Assembly: GCA_029860565.1 (NCBI GenBank)
Contig: JAOUAY010000079.1
Coordinates: 1 to 6,111 of the forward strand
From: Candidatus Nitrosopumilus sp.
GTDB taxonomy: Archaea; Thermoproteota; Nitrososphaeria; Nitrososphaerales; Nitrosopumilaceae
Reading direction: 5' to 3'
Length of the DNA: 6,111 nucleotides
This document shows positions 1 through 4,942 of the stretch, one piece after another. The position numbers were made by a program, and so were the translations under genes. Under the pieces are notes generated by a model, which did no database searches, was not told where the DNA came from, and saw only the letters and a program-made list of their open reading frames with translations. Within the stretch, counting starts at the first letter, position 1. Every line of letters starts with the position of its first letter.

Positions 1-606
1 AAAAAAACCCGTACTAATTAGTAAAATCAAAAAAAAGAGCCAATCAATCTAAAAATTAGAATAAAAAACATTCATGAAAAAGCAGTTTATAAAAAAATCC
101 ATTAAAACACTAATTGTAGATAATATGGGGAATTTCCGACCATGCAAGAATTTTTTGAAAAAAAGAGGTTGAGAAATTACAATAACAATAGATGATTGCA
201 AATATGAAAACATAGAAAAAATTACAATCTCAAGAATCAGAAAATTATTTTAAGTCGGTATTACTTGATCAAAAAAATCTATCTATTATAAGGTTGTAAT
301 TATGAATTAAAATCCTAAATGTCAATTCACAACAAAGAATGATTCTTTTATTGAGATATTTTGAAAAATATTACTGCTGGTATTGATAAAACTAAACGGA
401 GTAACTACAGTAACAGAAAAATCATTTTCACTGGATATGCCATACTAAACAATAAACAATTCAAGAGTTTTTAAAGAATTGGAAAAAAATCAACATCAAA
501 CAAAAAAAGATATCATCTGAAAAGATGTAAAAAAGAATGAGTGTTACAAAATTAAATTTAGTAAATCATTACAAAATAAATCAACTTAGAATATAAATTA
601 GAAAAG
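1..606. other. A-rich stretch without an intact gene
   Basis: No frame of credible length with a normal start occurs on either strand. The + strand is strongly A-rich, as the coding strands of the neighbouring genes are, so decayed coding sequence is possible. Short + frames include 74-172 (32 codons, continuing in the same frame past an in-frame TGA to 253) and a TTG-initiated 37-codon frame at 361-474. A perfect 12-nt palindrome (TACTAATTAGTA) lies at 12-23. All three frames of 440-540 give lysine-rich peptides, which is expected of A-rich DNA and is not evidence for a gene. Confidence 0.6.
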
Positions 607-620
607 ATATTTACTTAAAA
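607..620 (+). promoter_or_regulatory. TATA-like box of the DsbA-like gene
   Basis: The AT stretch ATATTTACTTAAAA lies 17-30 nt before the ATG at 637. That is the spacing expected of an archaeal TATA box driving a leaderless or nearly leaderless transcript. No Shine-Dalgarno-like purine run sits before the start. Assigned by position and composition only. Confidence 0.4.
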
Positions 621-636
621 CAAATTTCATTGCAAT

Positions 637-1281
637 ATGACAAAATATCATTTATTGGTAATTCCAGTAATCATAGGGATAATCAGTGGGATATTTTTGG
701 CATCTTATCCGGAATCAGAAACAGAATCAAATTTACTTACCACTGCAAAATTAATTGGAGGAGATTCGCCAATAATGGGGGATTCCAATGCTCCAATCAC
801 TATATTAGAGTGGGGGGATTATCAATGTACTTTTTGTTATAAATTTCATCAAAATACCATGGATATCATCAATGAAGATTTTATAAAAACAGGCAAAGTA
901 AAACTGATTTTCAAAGACTTTCCACTAAACGGACCTGATTCACTTCTTGCAGCAGAGGCTTCATACTGTGCACAAGACCAAAAAAAATATTGGCAATACC
1001 ACGATGAATTATACAGTAACTGGAAAGGAGAAAGAACCGGTTGGATTACGAGAGAATCACTTGATGAATTTGGAGATACTGTGAATTTGAATTTAGATGA
1101 ATTTAACATATGTCTGAATGAACACAAATACCAAGATAAAGTAATTTCATTGTATGAATTTGGAAAAGAGATTGGAATTGATGCAACACCGTCATTTCTG
1201 GTCTTTAATGATCAAAAAATTATCAAAATCAGAGGAAATCAACCATTAGAAGTATTTCTTAAAACATTTGATGAATTGTGA
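637..1281 (+). CDS. membrane-anchored DsbA-like thiol:disulfide oxidoreductase
   Basis: 214 aa. Residues about 5-23 form one hydrophobic segment after a short N-terminus, a signal anchor or signal peptide with no lipobox Cys, so the thioredoxin-fold domain should lie outside the cytoplasmic membrane. The active site is Cys64-Thr-Phe-Cys67 in the context EWGDYQCTFCYKFH, typical of the DsbA/Thioredoxin_4 group, with CTFC replacing the CPHC of E. coli DsbA. The cis-proline loop is Thr184-Pro185 (DATPSF). Cys111 (EASYCAQ) and Cys159 (FNICLN) are at positions I recall as a conserved second pair in this group, possibly a structural disulfide. The likely role is forming or exchanging disulfides in extracytoplasmic proteins. 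The ATG at 637 is chosen because it gives the complete hydrophobic segment and has a TATA-like box at the right distance. It ends 61 nt before aRF1, which seems to have its own promoter. The specific substrate and redox direction cannot be read from sequence. Confidence 0.9.
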   Translation: MTKYHLLVIPVIIGIISGIFLASYPESETESNLLTTAKLIGGDSPIMGDSNAPITILEWGDYQCTFCYKFHQNTMDIINEDFIKTGKVKLIFKDFPLNGPDSLLAAEASYCAQDQKKYWQYHDELYSNWKGERTGWITRESLDEFGDTVNLNLDEFNICLNEHKYQDKVISLYEFGKEIGIDATPSFLVFNDQKIIKIRGNQPLEVFLKTFDEL

Positions 1282-1312
1282 TTTGAGAAAAATTGAAGTG
1301 AACAAATCAAAA

Positions 1313-1319
1313 TTAATAT
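1313..1319 (+). promoter_or_regulatory. TATA-like box of aRF1
   Basis: TTAATAT lies 24-30 nt before the ATG at 1343, in the 61-nt gap after the DsbA-like gene. It suggests that aRF1 can be transcribed on its own, as a leaderless message, and not only by readthrough. Confidence 0.4.
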
Positions 1320-1342
1320 CCTTACAAAAAGAGAAATCATGA

Positions 1343-2623
1343 ATGGGAAAAATTAACATTGAAAAACAAGATTCAGTTAAACTCTATAAAATTAGAAAAA
1401 CCCTTGAAGAACTGTCTAAGAAATCAGGTAGAGGTACGGAGCTTATCACAGTATACATTCCAAAAGGAAAACAACTGCATGAAATTATCAGTTCACTTCA
1501 ACAAGAGCAAGGAACAGCTGACAACATAAAGTCAGATCTTACAAGATCACATGTTGTCGATTCCTTAGGAAAGGTTGTTCAAAGACTGAAACTATACAAA
1601 AAAACTCCGGATAAAGGACTGGTAATGTTTTGCGGGGCACTGCCATCAGAAGAAGGAGGCCCATTAGGAAGTGAAGTTGTTACAATATGGGAAATAGACC
1701 CTCCAAAAGATTTGAACCAGTATCTATACAGATGTGATGATCATTTTCATGTAGATATTCTAAAAGACATGCTAAAAGATGACAATCTCATAGGATTTCT
1801 AGCAATAGATGCAAAAGATGCGGGGTGGGGATTGCTACATGGGGATAAAATCGAAGTGTTATCCCAAACTGGTTCAGGAGTAGCAGGAAAACACAGACAA
1901 GGTGGACAATCCGCAAAAAGATTTCAAAAACTTAGAGAAATGGAATTGAGTTATTTTTACAACAGAGTAGCTCAGACAACGAGAGAATATTTTATTGATA
2001 TTTACCCAGTGAAAGGATTGATAATTTCAGGTCCGGGACCTACAAAAGAAGATTTCATTAATGGTAACTATCTAGAATACAGATTACAAAATAACATCAT
2101 AAATACAATTGACGCGTCATATTCTGGAGCAGAAGGAATCCGAGAAGCATTTGCAAAATCTGCAGATATTTTAGGAGATTTTAGAATGGTTGAAGAAAAA
2201 AAACTTATCGAAGATTTATTCAGAGAAATAAACTCCAATACTGGAAAAGGATCCTACGGATTGCAAGAAGTCATCGAATATCTAAAAAACAATGTTGTGA
2301 AAACTCTAATCATCACAGACAATACAAATTTGAACAGAGTTGAAGGAAAATGCAAAAGATGTCAACACCTCCAGGAGGAAATTTTAGAACGACCGCTAGT
2401 GATTCCAAAAAAAACAGAATACAGAAACAATCCATGTCCGGGATGTAACTCAATGGAAGTAGAGGTTAACGAACAAGATATTGTAGATTATCTAGAAATT
2501 CTTGCAGCAAAAACTGGAACACAGCTGGAGGTTATTTCTGGAAGTGCAGAACATGGAAATATGCTTACTAGTCTTGGGAAGGTCGGAGCAATTTTGAGAT
2601 ATAATCCAGGACACGCTAAGTGA
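1343..2623 (+). CDS. prf1: peptide chain release factor aRF1
   Basis: 426 aa, the usual size for archaeal RF1. It recognises UAA, UAG and UGA in the ribosomal A site and triggers peptidyl-tRNA hydrolysis, together with aEF1A in archaea. The N domain carries the stop-codon reading elements in eRF1-like positions: Thr32 in the GT(E) loop at 31-33, Glu55, NIKS at 61-64, and YxCxxxF as YRCDDHF at 129-135. The middle domain has the catalytic GGQ at 187-189 within GKHRQGGQSAKRF. The C domain contains a zinc-ribbon-like insertion with Cys337, Cys340, Cys365 and Cys368 (CKRC and CPGC). The start is the ATG at 1343. An out-of-frame ATG at 1339 opens only five codons, so the two ATGs are nested (ATGAATG). 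There is no Shine-Dalgarno sequence, and a TATA-like box lies 24-30 nt upstream. The gene ends with TGA, and its last 8 nt overlap the convergent HIT gene. Identification is secure from the motif set. Confidence 0.98.
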   Translation: MGKINIEKQDSVKLYKIRKTLEELSKKSGRGTELITVYIPKGKQLHEIISSLQQEQGTADNIKSDLTRSHVVDSLGKVVQRLKLYKKTPDKGLVMFCGALPSEEGGPLGSEVVTIWEIDPPKDLNQYLYRCDDHFHVDILKDMLKDDNLIGFLAIDAKDAGWGLLHGDKIEVLSQTGSGVAGKHRQGGQSAKRFQKLREMELSYFYNRVAQTTREYFIDIYPVKGLIISGPGPTKEDFINGNYLEYRLQNNIINTIDASYSGAEGIREAFAKSADILGDFRMVEEKKLIEDLFREINSNTGKGSYGLQEVIEYLKNNVVKTLIITDNTNLNRVEGKCKRCQHLQEEILERPLVIPKKTEYRNNPCPGCNSMEVEVNEQDIVDYLEILAAKTGTQLEVISGSAEHGNMLTSLGKVGAILRYNPGHAK

Positions 2624-3023
2624 GAAGTCTGTTAATTTTTTTAGAAAGTTCTAAAAGATCATCATCACTTGAAATTTGACGTTTTGTCCACACTGTTCCT
2701 TTACTATTGTACCTTGGAATGATATGTATGTGAACGTGGGGAATAATCTGTTTAGCTGCTCTACCATTATTCTGACCAAGACTAAATGCATCTGCACCTG
2801 TGGCATCTAAAACTGCCTTTGCAATTTTTGGAACTATTGAGAACACATTTCCAACATCATCTGAATTCATATCGGTTATTCTTTCATGATGTTTTCTTGG
2901 AATTACCAAACTATGGCCAACATCAATTGGATATTTGTCTAAAAACGCCACGTGAAATTCATCCTGATAAAGAAAATGAGCATCTCGTGTTCCATCTAAA
3001 ATATCACAAAAAATGCAACTCAT
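2616..3023 (-). CDS. HIT-family nucleotide hydrolase/transferase
   Basis: 135 aa from the ATG at 3023. The histidine triad is HVHIH at 96-100 followed by IIPR, where His98 would be the nucleophile that forms the nucleotidyl intermediate. It is preceded by the usual Gly-Gln-Asn-Asn-Gly-x-Ala-Ala stretch (83-90) and Gln92. The N-terminal MSCIFCDI start is typical of prokaryotic HIT proteins, and Cys3, Cys6, His45 and His96 fit the zinc site known in part of the family. Such proteins act on AMP-linked or dinucleoside polyphosphate substrates in the cytoplasm; the real substrate cannot be told. The frame stays open to a GTG at 3035, but MSCIFC is the common family start, and an AT-rich box at 3041-3052 lies 18-29 nt before the ATG, too close for the GTG to be inside the transcript. 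Its TAG (2616-2618) lies inside the 3' end of aRF1. Confidence 0.95.
   Translation of the reverse strand: MSCIFCDILDGTRDAHFLYQDEFHVAFLDKYPIDVGHSLVIPRKHHERITDMNSDDVGNVFSIVPKIAKAVLDATGADAFSLGQNNGRAAKQIIPHVHIHIIPRYNSKGTVWTKRQISSDDDLLELSKKINRLLT
2636..2642 (+). terminator. oligo-T stop signal after aRF1
   Basis: Seven T residues on the + strand begin 13 nt after the aRF1 TGA. Archaeal RNA polymerase terminates at T-rich non-template runs without needing a hairpin. The run lies inside the C-terminal coding part of the convergent HIT gene. Position supports it; no transcript data. Confidence 0.35.
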
Positions 3024-3040
3024 AGAAAACAGCACTTTGT

Positions 3041-3052
3041 AATTTTATTTAT
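3041..3052 (-). promoter_or_regulatory. TATA-like box of the HIT gene
   Basis: Read on the minus strand the site is ATAAATAAAATT. It lies 18-29 nt before the ATG at 3023, which fits a leaderless start there, and only 6-17 nt before the alternative GTG at 3035. Confidence 0.4.
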
Positions 3053-3097
3053 TGTTTTTATCGAATTTTATGAAAATTATTCATGGCAGGCATAATT

Positions 3098-3196
3098 TCA
3101 TTGACTGTAAAAAGTAAATCCAATATTCTTAGTTTTCTTCTTGGCCACGATGCATGCATCTTTTTGAGGATAATATCTTAAACCACACAAAATCAT
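3098..3196 (-). CDS. possible 32-aa small protein, function unknown
   Basis: The frame runs from ATG (3196-3194) to TGA (3100-3098). It reads as a coherent small basic protein: a hydrophobic start (MILCGLRYYP), Cys4 and Cys15, then a Lys-rich segment (VAKKKTKNIGF). Around 3100-3190 the minus strand is purine-rich, as the coding strands of neighbouring genes are. Against it: the length is close to chance, no well-placed TATA box was seen, another minus frame over the same bases also reads about 33 codons, and the start overlaps a divergent + frame. It could also be a gene remnant. I do not recognise a family. Confidence 0.2.
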   Translation of the reverse strand: MILCGLRYYPQKDACIVAKKKTKNIGFTFYSQ

Positions 3197-3313
3197 GAAT
3201 GAATCTTACCTTGCAACTCGCATAGCATATGATTTAAACGAGAATACAATGAACCTTGTCAATGACAATATCGATCAAGAGTTAACTCTTTAGATAAAAT
3301 AACATAAAATATT

Positions 3314-3388
3314 CTAATATCTAACATCACGTCTATTTCGGAAATTAAGTGTTAAAAATAACATGATAATCCACAATAACAAGATCAT
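3314..3388 (-). CDS. possible 24-aa membrane micropeptide
   Basis: From ATG (3388-3386) to TAG (3316-3314) the frame encodes one hydrophobic helix (about residues 2-14) followed by a basic tail ending RNRRDVRY, a layout that obeys the positive-inside rule with the C-terminus in the cytoplasm. An AT-rich box read AATATTATTT on the minus strand lies at about 3410-3419, 22-31 nt before the ATG, the expected distance for a leaderless archaeal message. The frame is short enough to be chance, and AT-rich DNA easily yields hydrophobic codons. It would be divergent from the gene at 3463. Confidence 0.18.
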   Translation of the reverse strand: MILLLWIIMLFLTLNFRNRRDVRY

Positions 3389-3428
3389 TATACATTTTCC
3401 AATAGGCTGAAATAATATTGACGAATGG

Positions 3429-3435
3429 TTAATTA
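3429..3435 (+). promoter_or_regulatory. TATA-like box of the membrane-anchored gene
   Basis: TTAATTA lies 28-34 nt before the ATG at 3463. No Shine-Dalgarno sequence precedes the start, so a leaderless or very short-leader transcript is expected. Confidence 0.35.
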
Positions 3436-3462
3436 GGGTAAATTCTAGAGTTCGATTATCCA

Positions 3463-4059
3463 ATGGGCAGAAAAGAAAGGCAAAATCGTGAAGCAAAACG
3501 TGATAACTATGCCAGTAAACATTCATCTGAAAAAAGAAAGCACAATCTAATCGCTATCGGAGTTCTAGCTCTTATCGCAGTTATCGTAGGTTATGCAGGT
3601 TACATGTTTATCAATATGACTGAAACTGCTCCAGGAGGACCAGAAAATGCAGGTCCATTGGGCAGCGAACATTCACATGCAGCAATACTGGTAAAGATTT
3701 TTGGAGATACATTTGAATTTGCCAGTCCAGCTTTTCAAATCAAATCAAGTTGGATTCATTTTGAAGGAAATGACGGTTCCACAATTCATAAACATGCAAC
3801 AGGAGTAAAACTAGGATATCTCTTCGATACACTATCAATTGGTCTTGATGATCAATGCTTCATATTCCCAGATGGGAAATCATTTTGCACAAATGACGAT
3901 TATACTTTGAAATTCTTCATCAATGAAGAACCAGTAGATGATATCAGAGACTATGAGATTATGGAAGATGATAGAATTTTGATTCTATTTGGTGCTGAAA
4001 CTCCTGAAGAAATACAAGCATATTTGATTCAACTAAGCGGTCAAGAGCTAATCAAATAA
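3463..4059 (+). CDS. membrane-anchored extracytoplasmic protein with His and Cys pairs, function unknown
   Basis: 198 aa. A strongly charged, Arg/Lys-rich N-terminus (1-28) is followed by one transmembrane helix (about 29-50), so the N-terminus should be inside and residues 51-198 outside. A Gly/Pro-rich linker (56-67) leads to a compact domain with two His-x-His motifs, His70/His72 (EHSHAAILVKIFG) and His109/His111 (STIHKHATGVKLG), plus His99, and two cysteines, Cys132 and Cys142, ten residues apart. The C-terminal part (YTLKFFINEEP, then DRILILFG) reads like the last strands of a beta-grasp-type domain. I infer possible metal binding by the His pairs and a Cys132-Cys142 disulfide that the DsbA-like protein in this window might form. 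By eye it recalls uncharacterised secreted bacterial proteins with H-x-H, then IHxH, then a TLG-F-D element, but no function is known to me. Its TAA is 4 nt from the stop of the convergent zinc-ribbon gene. Confidence 0.9.
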   Translation: MGRKERQNREAKRDNYASKHSSEKRKHNLIAIGVLALIAVIVGYAGYMFINMTETAPGGPENAGPLGSEHSHAAILVKIFGDTFEFASPAFQIKSSWIHFEGNDGSTIHKHATGVKLGYLFDTLSIGLDDQCFIFPDGKSFCTNDDYTLKFFINEEPVDDIRDYEIMEDDRILILFGAETPEEIQAYLIQLSGQELIK

Positions 4060-4063
4060 TCCT

Positions 4064-4261
4064 TTAAGATTCATCTTTTGTTGTAAATTTTGCCTGTTTG
4101 TCAAAGAACATGTAAAATCCACATTTCACACATCGTAAAACAGTCAATTCAGTAGTTAGAAATTCCTTATCATCAAATCTTCCACTTAATTTAACATTCT
4201 CTCCTGCAATCTCAGCTTTGTTGCTTTTACATACAGGGCATTCTAATGTTTTTTCTTCCAC
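4064..4261 (-). CDS. small double-CxxC zinc-ribbon protein
   Basis: 65 aa from the GTG at 4261. Two CxxC knuckles, CPVC at 8-11 and CVKC at 44-47, are 32 residues apart, the layout of a treble-clef or zinc-ribbon domain binding one zinc ion. Between them lies a charged segment with alternating hydrophobics, probably the ribbon strands. There is no membrane segment, so it should be cytoplasmic. Role unknown; proteins of this size often bind nucleic acid or act in larger complexes. The frame extends upstream to a TTG at 4309 (81 aa) with no ATG. I prefer the GTG because TTTAAATT (minus strand, 4284-4291) lies 23-30 nt before it, fitting a leaderless message, and because the extra 16 residues are rich in Ile and Phe and precede the first knuckle without adding a recognisable element. 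It converges on the gene at 3463 and is divergent from the Usp pair. Confidence 0.85.
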   Translation of the reverse strand: MEEKTLECPVCKSNKAEIAGENVKLSGRFDDKEFLTTELTVLRCVKCGFYMFFDKQAKFTTKDES

Positions 4262-4283
4262 AAAATTATCCAGAATATTTATG

Positions 4284-4291
4284 AATTTAAA
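4284..4291 (-). promoter_or_regulatory. TATA-like box of the zinc-ribbon gene
   Basis: TTTAAATT on the minus strand, 23-30 nt before the GTG at 4261. It lies downstream of the alternative TTG at 4309, so if it is the promoter, the TTG is not in the transcript. This is what decides the start. Confidence 0.4.
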
Positions 4292-4382
4292 CTCAATGAA
4301 AATTTTCAAACAATAATATCCATAAAGCCTGTTTTGTAGTCAAATAGTTTCCATTTAAAAAATATGTGAATCTCAAGATAAA

Positions 4383-4400
4383 AATACTAAATTCAGTATT
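4383..4400. repeat. imperfect palindrome between zinc-ribbon and Usp genes
   Basis: AATACTAAATTCAGTATT has six-base arms (AATACT and AGTATT) and matches its reverse complement at 16 of 18 positions. It lies about 104 nt before the first Usp start and about 122 nt before the zinc-ribbon GTG. A dimeric regulator could bind it; this is inference from symmetry. Confidence 0.35.
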
Positions 4401-4471
4401 AGAAAAATAAAATTAGCAATATTCTAATTATGAATGGTAGTAAATTGATAAAGAAAAGACGATGATTGGAA

Positions 4472-4477
4472 TTAATA
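4472..4477 (+). promoter_or_regulatory. TATA-like box of the Usp pair
   Basis: TTAATA lies 27-32 nt before the ATG at 4504. It sits between the arms of a 7-nt inverted repeat, GATGATT at 4461-4467 and AATCATC at 4497-4503; the second arm ends directly before the ATG. Confidence 0.35.
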
Positions 4478-4503
4478 GTAAGTACATTTAACTTGTAATC
4501 ATC

Positions 4504-4938
4504 ATGGATTTCAAAAATATTTTGGTAGCGTATGATTCTTCAAGCTTTTCAAACAGGGCTTTTAAAAGCGCTTTAGATGTTGCAGAGTCAAACAAAAGTA
4601 AAATCACAATAGCCACTGTCATTACTGGAGTATATCAACCATCTATAGGATTTACAATGAAATATAGCGAGAAAATGCTGGAAAAATATACAAAAACACT
4701 CCAAAAAACCTTTTCAAACTTGGAATCTACTGCAAAGAAAAAGAGCATTAAGATTTCATTAAAAATTTTGCAAGATCCATCCGTAGCAAAAGCAATTACA
4801 AACTATGTCAACTCACACAAATTTGATCTGGTAGTGATAGGTTCTCATGGTAGAACAGGTCTGAATAAGATGATCCTTGGTAGTGTTGCAAATAGTGTTA
4901 CACAAAAAGTAAAATGTCCGGTAATGGTGGTAAAGTAA
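4504..4938 (+). CDS. universal stress protein, UspA family (first of pair)
   Basis: 144 aa, the usual size of a single Usp domain. The N-terminal strand NILVAYDSS carries Asp11, which contacts adenine in ATP-binding Usp proteins. The C-terminal signature G-2x-G-9x-G-(S/T) is complete: Gly113, Gly116, Gly126, Ser127 (VIGSHGRTGLNKMILGS), then KCPVMVVK. It therefore belongs to the ATP-binding MJ0577-like class, cytoplasmic and usually dimeric. Residues 40-80, which vary most in the family, are Lys- and Thr-rich. It is the first gene of a probable two-gene operon, since the next Usp starts 4 nt after its TAA, and it is preceded by a TATA-like box, an inverted repeat and a palindrome. It has the same length as its neighbour and identical motif numbering, which points to tandem duplication. 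The stimulus it responds to cannot be told. Confidence 0.95.
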   Translation: MDFKNILVAYDSSSFSNRAFKSALDVAESNKSKITIATVITGVYQPSIGFTMKYSEKMLEKYTKTLQKTFSNLESTAKKKSIKISLKILQDPSVAKAITNYVNSHKFDLVVIGSHGRTGLNKMILGSVANSVTQKVKCPVMVVK

Positions 4939-4942
4939 AGAT

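Larger units (their letters stand above)
3053..3428. other. intergenic region with palindromes and very short frames
   Basis: This gap between the divergent HIT gene and the membrane-anchored gene has no ordinary gene. It holds two perfect palindromes, GATGCATGCATC at 3149-3160 (followed by TTTTTG) and AAGAGTTAACTCTT at 3277-3290. It also holds three very short frames: 3098-3196 minus (32 aa), 3195-3293 plus (32 aa), and 3314-3388 minus (24 aa, hydrophobic). The first two start back to back on one TCATGA sequence. No tRNA or other structured RNA was recognised. Confidence 0.5.

Noticed and set aside
74..253. Selenocysteine reading of the in-frame TGA
   Set aside because: No SECIS-like hairpin was recognised nearby, and the frame has no homology support; a nonsense mutation or chance is simpler.
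630..842. 70-codon + frame overlapping the start of the DsbA-like gene
   Set aside because: It is out of frame with the gene, begins with TTG, and gives an Arg/Asn-rich sequence without domain features; it is a shadow of the real frame.
849..1127. 92-codon minus frame inside the DsbA-like gene
   Set aside because: Antisense shadow: it is Ser- and Phe-rich, as expected from reversing an A-rich coding strand, and the + frame has clear catalytic motifs.
1343..2623. Possible autoregulatory recoding in aRF1, as in bacterial RF2
   Set aside because: The frame is uninterrupted from start to stop with every motif in place; there is no internal stop or shift site.
2786..3025. 79-codon + frame opposite the HIT gene
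   Set aside because: It is rich in His and Leu because it reads across the HIT gene's codons on the other strand; the HIT motif set is decisive.
4461..4503. C/D-box sRNA suggested by GATGATT and ATGATGA-like sequences near the Usp start
   Set aside because: No matching D box (CUGA) at the right spacing and no paired C'/D' boxes were found.
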